Positions 20,282 through 31,439 of a stretch of DNA of 64,000 bases are shown here, piece by piece. Origin of the DNA: Isochrysis galbana (taxonomy: Eukaryota; Haptophyta; Isochrysidales; Isochrysidaceae); assembly GCA_018136815.1 (NCBI GenBank), contig CM030931.1, forward strand, positions 2,149,398 through 2,213,397. The letters run 5' to 3'. The position numbers and the translations under genes were made by a program. Position 1 is the first letter of the stretch. Each line of letters begins with the position of its first letter. The notes beneath the pieces were generated by a model. The model searched no databases. It saw only the letters and a list, made by a program, of their open reading frames with translations, and had not been told where the DNA came from.

Positions 20282-21019
20282 ATGGCCAACGTGGGCGCGG
20301 TGCATAACGTAGATCAGCGAGCGCGGATTGTGCGTTTCGAGCACACGGCTCTCGGTTCGCTCTCGCCAATCGAGTGTGAACAGCATGGTTCTGACTCTCA
20401 AGCATTCGTTTCGGGTACCTCGTCCGTGATCTGGCCGGTTGCCCTGCTCTTGGCGAAACACCTATGTGATCATCCAGAGCTCGTCCGCGGCAAAGCCTGC
20501 ATCGAACTGGGTGCTGGAATTGGAATCGTTGGGATGGTTGCTGCCGCTCTTGGTGCCTCTCGAGTTGTCGTCACTGATTTGCCAGAGGCGATGCCGATCC
20601 TTGAACGGAATGCTGCTTGTATGACGAAGCGGCTTGCAGCTGCAAACAAAGTCTGCTCCATTTCGGCTGCTCCTTTGCCTTGGGGCGACGAGGAGAGCAT
20701 TGCCAATGTGGGCCTGCACGAATTCGATACAGTCGTAGCCGCAGATGTCCTGATTGGGGGCTGGGCCCACACTCACAGGGCTCTAGCGGAAACCATGCTT
20801 GCTCTTCTCCGGCATGGAACAGAGAGCCGGGTATTGGTTGCATACGAATATCGTGAAGAATGGGAGACTGTCGCTGACTTCCAGGATCTCGTGAAGAGCC
20901 TGGGGCTCTGCATGGCAAGCGAGCAGCTGGATGAAGGCCCTGAGTTGGATGATGACTTCTTTCTGTACACGTTGTGGCGTGATACCTCATCAAGTGTGCG
21001 TCATACGTGTGTTGCATGA
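20282..21019 (+). CDS. METTL21/FAM86-type class I methyltransferase
   Basis: This intronless protein of 245 residues has an SSVIWPVA motif at 47-54 (tryptophan typical of the group). Motif I follows in CIELGAGIGIVGMVAAALGA (73-92), then VVVTDLPEAMPILERNA with the ribose-binding Asp at 99. FDTVVAADVLIG, the family's usual D-x-V-x-x-A/D-V-x-Y region, comes later. These are the landmarks of the Methyltransf_16 family, which uses S-adenosylmethionine to methylate lysines on elongation factors, chaperones and other proteins. The target cannot be predicted. ATG at 20282 is preferred; the frame just upstream has no other ATG. Confidence 0.9.
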   Translation: MANVGAVHNVDQRARIVRFEHTALGSLSPIECEQHGSDSQAFVSGTSSVIWPVALLLAKHLCDHPELVRGKACIELGAGIGIVGMVAAALGASRVVVTDLPEAMPILERNAACMTKRLAAANKVCSISAAPLPWGDEESIANVGLHEFDTVVAADVLIGGWAHTHRALAETMLALLRHGTESRVLVAYEYREEWETVADFQDLVKSLGLCMASEQLDEGPELDDDFFLYTLWRDTSSSVRHTCVA

Positions 21020-21129
21020 GGAAATTTATTGTGTAGCTGAACTATTTGCTTTTCGCAGTTGGCTTGTCACACATCCGAGTTAAAACCCCACGTTCGGTAA
21101 CACGGCGCGTCGTATCCCTAGTTACGGCC

Positions 21130-21805
21130 GAGGATAAATAAACCTTTTAATAGTCTCACCGCACACGTGGCCGTGGACCCTCTACTTTCTACTCACGTAG
21201 GAAACTTTCTACACCCCCACTCCCCCGGCCCTTCTCCCCCCGCCATAAGGCGACTCCCCCCGTGCACTACTAGGGGGATAGGGGTGAAGGGCTTAGATAT
21301 GGTCCGGTGACCCGCGCCCCCCCCCCGGTGATCATTCCCCCCCTTCCTCCTGTGTCTCCGAGTGGGCGGCGTCCTCAGCCCCGACTTATCCTGTAAACAG
21401 GTGCTGCGGGACTTACCTATTTTTCGGTGAGCGGAGCTCTCGCTCCGCCCACCCCCTTCTCCGCGCTCTCTCTCCCCTCTCCTGCGGCATGCGCGATGGC
21501 GCGCCTGCGGCAGGCCTTTAGCTGCCCTCTGGCGGCCCCTGGAGGCTCCTGGAGGCCAGCTCAGGGGGCAGGGGAGGCCAGGGCCCAGCCCTAGCCTCCC
21601 CTGCCTCTCCCTCGCTGGCGCTCCCGAGCCTCCGGGGCCGCCAATCTGCACCTGTCTGCCTGTCGACCAGGGGGGGAGGGGGGGTTGGAGCGATGGGCTG
21701 GCCACGAGGGGCCAGGACGAGCGAGACAGGCATGCCTGTCAGTGGGAGAGTGGGCCAGCAGGGCAGTTGCCTCCTGGCAAGCCATCAGAGGCGGCTTAGG
21801 CGAGA
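21130..21805 (-). mobile_element. Retroelement fragment, related to 31975-32731
   Basis: Read on the minus strand, it matches the element at 31975-32731 from the 'gatggcttgccaggagg' part to its 3' end (...gactattaaaagg; here cctttt..atagtc at 21141). The 5' hairpin is missing. Instead, the sequence meets a 33-bp tandem repeat at about 21805. It encodes no RT. Confidence 0.7.
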
Positions 21806-21975
21806 AGCGCTCAATCACCATCACCCACAGCATAGAAAAGCGTTCAATCACCATCACCCACAGCATAGAAAAGCGTTCAATCACCATCAGCCTACACGTG
21901 GAACGCGTTCAATCGCCATCACCCCCACCGCATGGAAAAACGTTCAATCACCATCAGCCTACAGACGTGTAACGA
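21806..21975. repeat. 33-bp tandem repeat, about five units
   Basis: Units of the form aagcgttcaatcaccatcac plus ccacagcatagaa repeat. The third and fifth carry cagcctaca variants. They abut the 5'-truncated retroelement on the left. Confidence 0.85.
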
Positions 21976-22094
21976 AACTTGTTTTCTGCATTTACACGGT
22001 GCGCTCTGGTGTGGGCATACACCCATCCGATTTACAGGGGTGTGCGATCGGAGCGGCAGAACTCGAGCATCGACGGGGATGTATGCCGGTTGAA

Positions 22095-23144
22095 TCACAA
22101 GAGTGTGGTCCACAGACGAGGTTTGGGGGTTATCCAACCCGACCACCCTCGACATCGGCAATGGGTCACACTGATTGGGTGAAAAATGCTTGCAATCGAC
22201 CCATGTGCTCGATGCCATGACGGAAGTGGTGGCGGTTGGTGGTAGGGAGCTGTGGGCAGTGCGGCTGGCGGTGGCGGGATGGGCGCTGGGGAAAGCGGTG
22301 GCGAAGAGAGCGAGTGCGCGGGGTGGGAGGAGTGGAGCTGGAGGAGGCAGTGTGCGATGGCGGCGGTGAGTGAGGCCTCGGTCGGGGCGGTGGGATAGGA
22401 GGCGGGAAAGGATGGTGGTTGGGCATTGGCGTTGAGAGAGAGGATGGGCTGGTGTGGGTTGTAGAGTTGGAGTAGGGGTGAGGGAGGCGGGGCTGCGCCC
22501 GGGGGAAGGCGGTAGAGATCGGAGTTGATGAGTGGGGTGGTCCCGTACGGAGCGTAGGGAGAGGGATGGTAGGAGTGGTGTGGCTGGGGTGGATGAGCGG
22601 TGAGATGTTGTGGTTGTGTTGCTGGGATGGAGGAAGGGGGATGGGCAGGGGAGATGAAGGGTAGATTTGAGGAGGGCGGGGGCGGCGAGTGGAAGGGGTT
22701 GGGCGGGGAAACAGAGGGCACGGCGAGGTGTGGGAAGGGTGAGTAGAAGAGGGGCTGGGTTGGCGTGGCAGTGGGGGGAGCTGGGTGATGTGGCTGGTTG
22801 GAAATTGGGTGTGGATGTTGCTGGGTGGTGTGAGAAGGCATGGGCTGGTTGGACGCTGGCGGGTCAGGGGCGTCGGCGGTTGGGACGTGGGAGCGTGGTG
22901 CTGGATGGGAGGGCGTGGACTGCACGCCTCCGCTACCATGTGGGTGTGATGAGCAGTGAAGGGCTGTGGCTGATGTGTGTGTTGGTGTGGAGGGGCTGTG
23001 CATGATATTAACATGTGAGGTACAGAAGGAAGGGGGCGCAGGAGACGGAGGGGCGCGGACAGGGGAGGCACGCACGGACGAGGGTGAGACCGAGGGTTCG
23101 GCCTCGGGCGGCATGAGGACGGGTGGGACGAGCACGGGGAGCAC
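22095..23144 (-). CDS. Proline/serine/histidine-rich ORF, unidentified
   Basis: The 349-residue frame is low in complexity but less monotonous than its neighbours (for example YHPSPYAPYGTTPLINSDLY, then LQLYNPHQPILSLNANA). This resembles the disordered part of a retroelement gag/ORF1 or a structural protein. An overlapping frame (22166-23422) is also long but more repetitive, and I regard it as a shadow. No domain is recognised. The GT-rich opposite strand and the nearby repeats keep confidence low. Confidence 0.35.
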   Translation of the reverse strand: MLPVLVPPVLMPPEAEPSVSPSSVRASPVRAPPSPAPPSFCTSHVNIMHSPSTPTHTSATALHCSSHPHGSGGVQSTPSHPAPRSHVPTADAPDPPASNQPMPSHTTQQHPHPISNQPHHPAPPTATPTQPLFYSPFPHLAVPSVSPPNPFHSPPPPSSNLPFISPAHPPSSIPATQPQHLTAHPPQPHHSYHPSPYAPYGTTPLINSDLYRLPPGAAPPPSPLLQLYNPHQPILSLNANAQPPSFPASYPTAPTEASLTAAIAHCLLQLHSSHPAHSLSSPPLSPAPIPPPPAALPTAPYHQPPPLPSWHRAHGSIASIFHPISVTHCRCRGWSGWITPKPRLWTTLL

Positions 23145-23504
23145 GGGCCGACAGGAAGGGGACGGGAGCGCTCGAGCGGTGGCGCTGATCGCTGGACGAA
23201 GGATACGGGGGAAGACACTCGCGGGAAAGGAACACGCGTCGGGGAAGGGGAACGCGGGAAAAGAGAGGGATGAAAGGAGGCCGGGAGAACAAGGGAAACA
23301 CTCGGGGAGGGGAAACGGGGAAGGGAGCGAGGAGGGGAGACTTCCGTGCGGGGGGGGGGAGACGAACCTAGATGGCGACGCGAGGAGGGGGCGTCGGAGC
23401 GTGACAGTAAGGGGGAAGTCACGCGGGAAAACCTAGACGGCGGGGGAAATGTACAAGAGGGAAGGAGTGACCCCCTTTACCCGCAACACCTTCAACCTTC
23501 AAGA

Positions 23505-23640
23505 AGAGGTAGTCATATCCCTAGTTACCCTAGCCACGCACACGTACGTACTAGTACTAGCTAATTGGACACAACTTTTCAGCCCCGGAATCCCGCCATG
23601 CCTGACGAGCCCAAGTGTTCGAGTGATATCGGGGGTGTAA
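23505..23640 (-). mobile_element. 3' end fragment of retroelement family
   Basis: On the minus strand, this matches 6860-6965 (gtatcactcg.acacttgg, then gtcaggcatggcgggattcc and gtccaattagctagt). It is an isolated 3' end. Confidence 0.7.
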
Positions 23641-23958
23641 AGTAGTGGTTAAAAAGAGTGGGTGACCAGGCTATGTCTATCCAACGTACTGCCTCCCTAC
23701 TAATTCTTTGTCGCTTGCGTTCATCCACTGTTTGTGGGACAACGACGAGCGAGCCTCAACGGACGACACAACACGATGCGGGCATAATCATTCGGACTGC
23801 TACGTGGTACTTCACATATCGACACGTTTGCGTTTCCTAGAAGCCCTCCGACAGAGCCGGTCCATTACTTGGGGCAACTTGGAGAGTCGCCGTCTACCAC
23901 TCACCTCGATGGGGTGCAAACAGCAACTGTGGCGAGACGCATCCAGCACATCGTTTCT

Positions 23959-24717
23959 TCAGACGGGGCCAACATGGCGAGGTACGTCCACAGAAAGCAC
24001 AGGCGGTCGCTTCCGGACGTCTGGTGGCCGCTTGCTCATGATGTTAACGGGGAACAATTTGGGCTTGTGAGAGGCATAGCGACCAGAGATGGCCATACGA
24101 ACGACACTAGCGATTGTGCGAAAGTGCGGAGGGTGCGCCTCCAGAGGAATCGAGATCAGACTGCATTGACGGTTGAACGAGCGAGGGCGCACGAGGCTTG
24201 GGTGAGGACAGTCGACCTCATTCTCGTTGGTATCAGCTAATGCTAGAGGGACGGGTGGGCGTTGAGCCCAGCGTAATTCTGATGGCAGAGACTGCTGTCG
24301 GTAAAGTCTGACGGCATTAATGGATGATTTGGACATGGCTCCTGACCGCTTTTCGATCGGTGACGTGGGCGATCCGGGTCGGACTGTCCTGGAGCTAGTT
24401 CGCTTGCTGAAGAGCTGGTGCGCGCTTGCGTTGGCCAAAGTGGGGCTCGGGGGCAGGAGCGCAGAAGGCGCAGAGGTGACATCAATGGTGCGGAGGATCT
24501 TGGGTGGCGAATCGGTTGGATCCGACGGTAAGCCGGCCGGATCGACCGTCAACTCGCGCAGCTGGCGCCTTCGCTGAGGACAGAGGGGCGATGAGCCGAT
24601 TGGCGCTGCTCGTCGCTCGAGCGCAGGGAGCGGCAGCTTTGTGGGTACTGCGCGCTCTGCTTCGCGGAGCGAGCTGATCCTTGGCGTGGCGCAGAGGATT
24701 GTCGGGCCCTTCTCCAT
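23959..24717 (-). CDS. Serine/proline-rich protein, unidentified
   Basis: The 252-residue frame starts at ATG 24717 (MEKGPTILCATPRIS). It holds several basic/Ser-Pro patches such as TVRPGSPTSPIEKRS and VRPRSFNRQCSLISIPLE, which look like phosphorylation sites in a disordered protein. The frame extends further upstream only from a non-ATG codon. No family is recognised. It ends ..VPRHVGPV. It could be a full small gene or an exon of one. Confidence 0.5.
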   Translation of the reverse strand: MEKGPTILCATPRISSLREAERAVPTKLPLPALERRAAPIGSSPLCPQRRRQLRELTVDPAGLPSDPTDSPPKILRTIDVTSAPSALLPPSPTLANASAHQLFSKRTSSRTVRPGSPTSPIEKRSGAMSKSSINAVRLYRQQSLPSELRWAQRPPVPLALADTNENEVDCPHPSLVRPRSFNRQCSLISIPLEAHPPHFRTIASVVRMAISGRYASHKPKLFPVNIMSKRPPDVRKRPPVLSVDVPRHVGPV

Positions 24718-25263
24718 CGCGATTTCTTTCCGGCGGACTTGCGCTCGCTTGGGCGGGCTGGTGGTGTTGTGCGGGAGAGACGGCGAGGTTGCGCGCAAGA
24801 AGGCGAGGGGGTGCAAGCAAGGAGGTCGGGAGGCCTCGAAAAGGCGCCCGCTCCTTGCGGCCGTTGCCTCCCGCGCGCCCCCCCCGTCCCCCCGAGTCGT
24901 TAGTTGTGACGGGGCACTTTCTGAGAAAAGTATCTCCGTTCGCTCTCAGATCGATCCCATCTGAGGGGAGAAGGGCAGAAGGGAGGGGGGAAGAAGGGGA
25001 GGGGACGCGGGGCGCGGCGGGCGCCTGCGCCGCCTCGATGTGCAGACCCAGCGCGGCGGGGGAGGGGGGGAGAGGGGGAGAGGGGCGGGGGGAGAGCCTG
25101 GGCGTTAACCCCCCCCCCAAGAACTCCTCCGTCGGAGGTTGCACCCCTCCGCCCGCCCCCCCCCCCCCCGCCCTCTCTCTCCCTCTCCGTCTTCTCTCTC
25201 TCTCCTTTTCGTAAACTCCAAATGGTACTTTTACTCTCTCTCTGCGCCGAGGAGAGAGACTCT
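24718..25263. other. GC-rich spacer
   Basis: Alternating G-rich and C-rich tracts (for example 25040-25180) and CT-rich tails. Frames in both strands are low in complexity, so no gene is called. It may contain the promoter of the minus-strand gene. Confidence 0.4.
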
Positions 25264-25447
25264 GTTTGACCTTGGCGTGGTTTTGTTGTATAGGTGTGAG
25301 ATCTACTCCCAGTGAGAAGAGGGGGAGTAGGGGAACGTCGTCGGAGCACCGTTTGTTGTCTCGCGAGCGCGCTAACATCATGATGTTTCCAATGGTCTAC
25401 ACGATATTGCTATCACTCACTGGGCCCTCCTGGGTTAGGGCCAAACA
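25264..25447. repeat. 185-bp dispersed repeat, copy 1
   Basis: From gtttgaccttggcgtggttt to gggttagggccaaaca. The 37315-37500 copy differs at about one position (tcactcactg versus tcactaactg), and the second half recurs at 27329-27424. All three are in the same orientation. One frame encodes RERANIMMFPMVYTILL in each copy. Confidence 0.9.
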
Positions 25448-26460
25448 TGGTACCCCCGCCGAGAGGAGTTCGTGCCTTCTGCGCACGCGAACAGGTGCAC
25501 GCTCCCAAGACGTCTACACCCAACACAAGGTTGGATCAAGGACAGAAACCGAACAACCTTTATGTTGAAGGAGTTGTTTCAGCCACTGACCCCGCTCAAG
25601 GGAGCGGACATCGGGCCCCACGCTCTGCAAGGAGCCCGACGAGCACTGCCATCTTCGGCGCGCGGAAGCCGCGTCGAATTCTCGGAACCAGAGTTCCAAA
25701 CCATCCTGAAACATTCTCTGGTACACGGTGATGGAAACCAGGAATCTCTGCAATCATAGCGCACGTACGCATGGAAGTGCCGAAAGTTCCCCTCGCGGCT
25801 CCGTGGGTTGGTTGGGAGTTCGTACACCGTTTACACCGCTGAAGAAGGTCTTTGGATCGAATCTCACCTCTACCATAAGTACCCTTTTCTTTTGGTCAAT
25901 CTTTCAAAAGCTCTGATAGCCCGGTCACTCACTATGGGGGTGCGGAGGGCACCAGCAATTATGGGTAAATGAAAATGAAGGGCTAAATAAGCTCCCTATA
26001 GGTTCCGGTAGGATGGATCAGCAAAAAAAATTGGGGGTTCCCCGGCGAAATTTTCGAAAAATGCCGAATTTCAGGCCTTCGAAGACGGTGCGCGAAATAC
26101 AGCCGGGCCCCCCTCCGATATATTTTTAGTGAGGCCCTTCATGCGAGGCACAAACATGGAATGACGAGGAAAATTTTGACGCCAACTCACTGGGTCTACA
26201 AGCGGTGGTTCTTTGAACACTGGACCATAAGTCAAACTCATAATTTTGCACTTCAATGTGTACGAAAGTATCACAAAACTCAAGACGCTTACGTGAACCA
26301 CTAGTCACCGAGGGCTAGAGCGGCTAATTTGGCACCGCGACCGGGCGGACGGCATGGTCTTTTCTTTCATCCATTTCAACTAGGACAGCAGAAAACGTTA
26401 AATCAAGATATGCTGCTCTAGTGGCCGAGCCAATTGCCCTCTCCAGCCTCGCACATCTTG
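25448..26460. other. No supportable gene
   Basis: Short ORFs on both strands with no recognisable domain. Two head-to-head frames at 25472-25759 (+) and 25514-25753 (-) are comparable in quality and undecidable. At about 26290 and 36950 a shared short phrase (aaccactagtcaccg and ctagtcactagtcaccg) hints at repeats. Confidence 0.35.
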
Positions 26461-27016
26461 TCGAATATCGGCATTGGCGAAAAAACCGCCTAAACGGTAA
26501 CGTACCGAGATGCGTTCGAACACCCAACTTCCCACCTCTACCGAGCGCGCTGCCGGCGCTTTCTCGGTCATCCACTACGATAGAATGCCCTACCAGGCAC
26601 CATATCCGAATATGCCGCCCGAGCAGCCACGCCAATCGCCGCCGCCGCCCGCGCGCATCGCGAAGTAGTCGGCCGTGCGTGGCGCCGACGACTACGCCAA
26701 CGTCACCCGGCCGAACGGGCCGAGTGCCCAACTTTCGACCGCTACCGGGCGCGCTGCCGGCGCTTTCTCGGTCATCCACTACGATAGAATGCCCTACCAG
26801 GCACCATATCCGAATATGCCGCCCGAGCAGTCACGCCAATCGCCGCCGCCGCCCGCGCGCCGCGCGCATCGCGAAATAGTCGGCCGTGCGTGGCGCCGAC
26901 GACTACGCCGACGTCACCCGGCCGAACGGGCCGAGTGCCCAACTTTCGACCGCTACCGGGCGCGCTGCCGGCGCTTCCTCGGTCATCCACTACGATAGAA
27001 TGCCCTACCAGGCACC
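26461..27016. repeat. 204-211-bp GC-rich tandem repeat, about 2.5 units
   Basis: The phrase cggtcatccactacgatag occurs near 26565, 26769 and 26980, giving periods of about 204 and 211 bp. The longer unit has an extra cgcgcgc insertion. Units hold (CCG)n and CG-rich palindromic segments. Confidence 0.85.
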
Positions 27017-27192
27017 AGCCTTGAGAGAGAGAGAGAGAGAGAGAGAGGCAGAGAGAGAGAGAGAGAGGCAGAGAGAGAGAGAGAGAGGCAGAGAGAGAGA
27101 GAGAGAGAGGCAGAGAGAGAAAGAGAGAAGCAGAGAGAGAAAGAGAGAGGCAGAGAGAGAGAGGGGGGGGGGCAGAGAGAAGAGAGGGAGGT
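27017..27192. repeat. (GA)n microsatellite with GGCA interruptions
   Basis: Tracts of GA separated by ggcagagaga, starting right at the broken edge of the last tandem unit. Confidence 0.9.
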
Positions 27193-27328
27193 TATGCTAT
27201 TCAAATAAAAAAGGAATGATCGTAGAAATAATTTTAATCAATTAAATATAATATTTTTATGAAAATATACTTTTCAATTAATTATTCGGATAGTAAAAAA
27301 TCAAAAACGGAATGAGCTAATATACCGT

Positions 27329-27424
27329 TTGTTGTCTCGCGAGCGCGCTAACATCATGATGTTTCCAATGGTCTACACGATATTGCTATCACTCACTGGG
27401 CCCTCCTGGGTTAGGGCCAAACAG
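27329..27424. repeat. 185-bp dispersed repeat, copy 3 (3' half)
   Basis: Matches the second half of 25264-25447 from ccgtttgttgtctcgcgagc to ggttagggccaaaca. Sequence to its left is AT-rich and unrelated. Confidence 0.88.
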
Positions 27425-28800
27425 ACTCCCTTCCCTCCTTTGCCGGGAAGTACATCTCTTTCTCTTTCTGATTCTATTTCTTTACTTGGACGCACATTCT
27501 CTCGCCGGCGGGCGGCACGATCGAATGTCTATCGAATGGGGCGAATCAGGATTCAGGCTACTCTACTACTCTCTCATCGCACTCACATTACTGCCTTACG
27601 CCATCGCCCTTACAATACACCTTCACGCGCTCGATTTTCCTTCAAGAGAATGTGTGGGATTCTGTTTAGAAATAGAAGTGCGCGGACTTGGAATTAGAAA
27701 AAGAATAAGAAAATTTGGCAACTGCGCGGAATATGCTGGATGCTGGGAATGTGGGTATGTGGTATGTGGAGATTAATAAAAATCTTCTTAAAAATCTCCG
27801 CTACGTGTACGTGTGCGGCTTGAGGCAGCATGCTAGTGACCCTCCCTACTACCCCACCTTAACCACCGTCAACTCCTTTCCCCTTCCCCAGTTCTCTCTT
27901 TAACGGAGATACTGGTTCCGGGGCGACCGCGCGCGCTGCTTCGGTCAGGAGTTGGAGAGAAGGGGGTGGGAGACTGTGGTTTCGTCTATCCGGTGGCATG
28001 GCTCGTATCATTCCTGTTCTCGCGAGCCCCTCGCATTAGTGCATCCGTGGTATTCTCCGGTCTGTAGTGTTGAGGTTCTAAAATGTGTGGTATGTGGAGA
28101 TAGAATATATCATGGGTGAATGAAGCTGCAGTGGAGGTGCAGCTCAGCTGCGCCGCTGCATGCACGTGTAGGTGAAAAATGTCGGAGCGAAGCTCGTTTG
28201 CCCTCTCTGTGGGAAAGAGTCGCGAAGGCGTAGGGCGGTCAAACAGATTTTTTTAATGCTAGGGGTAAGAAAAAGAAAATGACCTTCTCGGGGTTGAGAA
28301 AATTTGAGGATTTTTTCAGTAGAAAGTTCCCTATCTATACACCCAACAAGCACATATCCGGGGCCCATTAGGACCAAGACCCCCCCTTGGGCCCCCACAA
28401 CAAACGTAACCAAATACTAACAAAAGACGCTAAAGTCGCAAAGGGCCGAAAAGCTGAACTTCAAATCGAGACCGGGCGCGATGCGTGCCCGTTTACGACG
28501 ATCCATCCGGATAAGGGGCCCCGCCAGACACCAAATACAAATACACGGGCGGGCCTCTATCAGTGTCAGTGACAAAAAAACCCGGAACCTCACGTTGCAA
28601 TTCCTTTCTGGGCGGCCTCGCCCATGCCGCAATAGGCCATGCATCGGACGTGGGGTGTGGGCTCCACGGTCTACTGCTGTCACTTGTGGGGCGTGGGGAG
28701 AGCCGTCACCCGTCGTTAAAATTTGTTGGCGCAACAAGACCACAAGGAGTAGCCAGAGTGATGGTTTTGGAATTGGATCATTAAGTTCGCACGAAAACAT
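27425..28800. other. No supportable gene
   Basis: Short frames only. 28487-28565 weakly recalls the tandem repeat at 26570 (catccggat..cc.gccagacaccaaatac). No domains seen. Confidence 0.3.
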
Positions 28801-28804
28801 CACG

Positions 28805-30193
28805 CTATTCGCACCAGTGCTTCATCCGCTCAAATCTGATTGTGGGGATAGAGCCTGAATCAGCACGCGTGACACTTAAGCATATCTGTGATGTGTATGT
28901 AAGCGTCGTGATGTTTGGGAACCTCGTTCTGGTCGTGTGGCCCCCTCCCGATAGCAACGTACCGCCGTGCTCATCCGCAAGCATCAGGCGTGAGAAAGCC
29001 GGCTTCATCACCGAATGGTGGAAGTCTTGGATGACCCAGGCACCTTGTCGCCCACCATCAAGCGAATTGCGAGCGGCCGTTTCCGCAGCGTATTCTTCCA
29101 AGACGGCTAGCGAGCGTGGTCCGTGCCTCACGGACCCTATCCATTTGTGTGTCACGCTCCACGTGAGCCCCCAGACGTCGCGGCGTTTCATGTCCGCATC
29201 CAACCGCTTCTCTGCATTGTCGCACTGTCGTTGCAGATACTTCTTGACGGCATCAATGATTTCATCAGCACACAACTCGCGGAATGGAACAATGGGCAGG
29301 TCATCCCACCAATCTGGTGTCAACTGCTTGCGCGATTTCCAAAACTCGATGGACTGGGTTTTCACAGTCCCCAACATCTGCTCAAACGTATCCCTCTCGA
29401 ATGCATTTGCGCCGCAACCACCAAGACTACTGCTCTGCGGAAGAACAAGGTCTGAGGTAAGGATGAATAGAGCGCCCGAAGCGGAGACTAGCTCGGGGTC
29501 GACTCTTTGAGTGCGATAGTGAGGCACAGTGTTGCCCCCCAGACCGCAAAGAAGCTTGCCTAGATGCGCGTAGGCCTCGGCATCGGCGAGGCGTCCGACG
29601 TCGTCGAGAATGATTACAGCCTTTGGCTCACGCTTGAGCAGCTCAGCTGCAGCGAATTCAAATGCTTCAACCTCTCTCAAGTCAGATCCTCGCGAAAATT
29701 TGTGCTGGAAGACGCCACACTGACCGGGAAAGAGCTTTGGCGACTGAAATGTTTCAAACGAAGGCAGTACTGCGTCGCTCGTTGCGAGGTACGACATCCC
29801 TAGGGCAAAGACAGAGCCGGCAGCACCAGCAGCAATTGGTCCACCAAGCGCTGCAACTGCAGTGACCGACTTCGCCGCACTCAAGCCGCCCAAGCTAAGC
29901 GAGCCCATCAATGCGAGTCTCCTCTCTTTCAACCACGAGTACATCTCATCCTCCCACTCCTCAAATGCCGAGCTGGCGATGATCTCGGCAAGAAAGGTCT
30001 TGCCCGAGCCCGAGGGTCCAGTGAAGTGCAGCACCCAGTCCTTGCACGTGGTGCGGGGCGTCAAGCCGATGTACGAATCGAGCGCGCTGCGCACGTAGTC
30101 CCATGCTTGCTGCTGACCAACGTAATCCCGCCTCGCCCGCACCTCGAAGTGGCGGCGTACCTCCTCGCCGACAACCGCGTTGCGGCAAGACAT
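28805..30193 (-). CDS. AAA+ ATPase, torsin/ClpB-like
   Basis: The 462-residue ORF starts at ATG 30193 (MSCRNAVVGEEVRRHF). Walker A is GPSGSGKT at 59-66, followed by LAEIIASSAFEEW. Walker B is AVIILDDVGR at 192-201, with both acidic residues. A sensor-1-like FILTSDL is near 243. Between A and B is a long hydrophobic, Gly/Ala-rich stretch (about 95-135) that could enter a membrane, as is seen near torsins at the ER/nuclear envelope. The VGQQQAW..V..AL start and GPSG.GKT..AE lead fit torsin or ClpB domain 2 proteins, which use ATP to remodel proteins. The last 40 residues look less conserved and may come from a missed splice. Upstream exons cannot be excluded. Confidence 0.8.
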   Translation of the reverse strand: MSCRNAVVGEEVRRHFEVRARRDYVGQQQAWDYVRSALDSYIGLTPRTTCKDWVLHFTGPSGSGKTFLAEIIASSAFEEWEDEMYSWLKERRLALMGSLSLGGLSAAKSVTAVAALGGPIAAGAAGSVFALGMSYLATSDAVLPSFETFQSPKLFPGQCGVFQHKFSRGSDLREVEAFEFAAAELLKREPKAVIILDDVGRLADAEAYAHLGKLLCGLGGNTVPHYRTQRVDPELVSASGALFILTSDLVLPQSSSLGGCGANAFERDTFEQMLGTVKTQSIEFWKSRKQLTPDWWDDLPIVPFRELCADEIIDAVKKYLQRQCDNAEKRLDADMKRRDVWGLTWSVTHKWIGSVRHGPRSLAVLEEYAAETAARNSLDGGRQGAWVIQDFHHSVMKPAFSRLMLADEHGGTLLSGGGHTTRTRFPNITTLTYTSQICLSVTRADSGSIPTIRFERMKHWCE

Positions 30194-30914
30194 TCGGCGC
30201 ACCGGACAACGACGACGCGGCGCGCGACCACCCTCGCGCCCACCACCTCTCCTGCGAAATCTTCTCCCAGCACCACATCTCCAAAATAGAGAAGAGGAAA
30301 GCTTTCTTGTTCTATGCTTATGCCTTCTCTTCTGTCTTCCAACAGAGTTTTCTTATGTGAGAATAACTGTCTGACTGAGTTTTGTAGTAGAGTGCAGCTC
30401 GTAGTCCTGTGGGGATTTAATTGCGTCCTCATGTGTGTCTCGATCCTTCGCCGTCGCTACAGTAAGGGTGCACCATTAAGAAACCACCCCATTAAGGAAA
30501 GTATAGAAGCAAATTGGCTGTCCATGAGCTAAGAAAGCTCTATGGTCTATGGCTAGGGCGGTCAAACACTGATTTATAACTACTAACATGTGTGTCGCAT
30601 TCGCGAATCGACACTCGTTAGGCTTCTCTTCGTCGTTCGGCATTTATCGTTATAATTCTCTGCTTTCTCTCGTTCTCGGTCAAAAGCTTCGCTTGGATGC
30701 ATGGGATCGTGGGTTGTGGAGCGCCCTCTCTCTTTCTCTCGAAAGGGAAGGGAAGTTTCCCTACCTTTCTTCCTCCCAGGCGCCTCGCAAATAGGTTTAA
30801 TTTGCTATCTCCCCTGCGTTTCTTTATCTGCTTCAGGGGGCAATTAGGTTTAATTTGCGACCTCTTCGTATCTCTCCCTGAGGCACATCGCGCCATGTGA
30901 TTTTTTTGTCATCC

Positions 30915-31083
30915 ATATATGCTTGTTTTCTTTTTAGGTAGCCACACTAATATTAGTATTAGGAAGATGAGTACAAAGCTAATCACGCTCCCCCCCCCCC
31001 CCCGCCCCTCTCAACACGCGGTAACAGCTACGCGGGCTGAGTTTTCATGTTTTCATCTTCTTCGTCTTTTTCTCACATAGTCG
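30915..31083. repeat. Repeat shared with 54205-54345
   Basis: From tgcttgttttctttttaggt through caacacgcggtaac, agctacgcgggctgagtttt and cttcttcgtctttttctcac. In the other copy it forms the 3' part of the duplicated gene fragment at 54302-54714, so this is probably a lone tail of the same family. Confidence 0.75.
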
Positions 31084-31239
31084 AACGAAGCCAGCGAGCA
31101 GGAGCACGAGAGGAGAGGACGGAGGACCGTACGGATGCGCGCCGAGTCACCACCATCGTGAGGAAGACGAGGGCGAGGAGAAAGCTGGAGGGTGAGCGAG
31201 GAGGGAGGAGGGAGACAGGCAGTAGGAGCCTTCTCTCTC

Positions 31240-31330
31240 TGGTAGGTCGATGAGAGGGGGAGGGGGAGAGGGGGGAGGGGACCGGGGGGGGGGAGAGGAG
31301 AGAGAGACCAAAAGACCAGACCAGCTGTTT
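31240..31330. other. G-rich tract
   Basis: gaggggg and gggggggg runs; no gene. It may form quadruplex structures. Confidence 0.3.
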
Positions 31331-31439
31331 ACGTTAATGTCCTCGTCATATACTGTAATAATCCAACGGTCCCAGGGGGGTGCCCCAGGTTCCCGCCCGT
31401 CCTCCGCGCCCAGAGTTCCCCCGCGGAAAGAGTGAACGC

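Noticed and set aside
22166..23422. 418-residue minus-strand ORF
   Set aside because: More repetitive than the overlapping 22095-23144 frame and without any structured part; probably a shadow in biased DNA.
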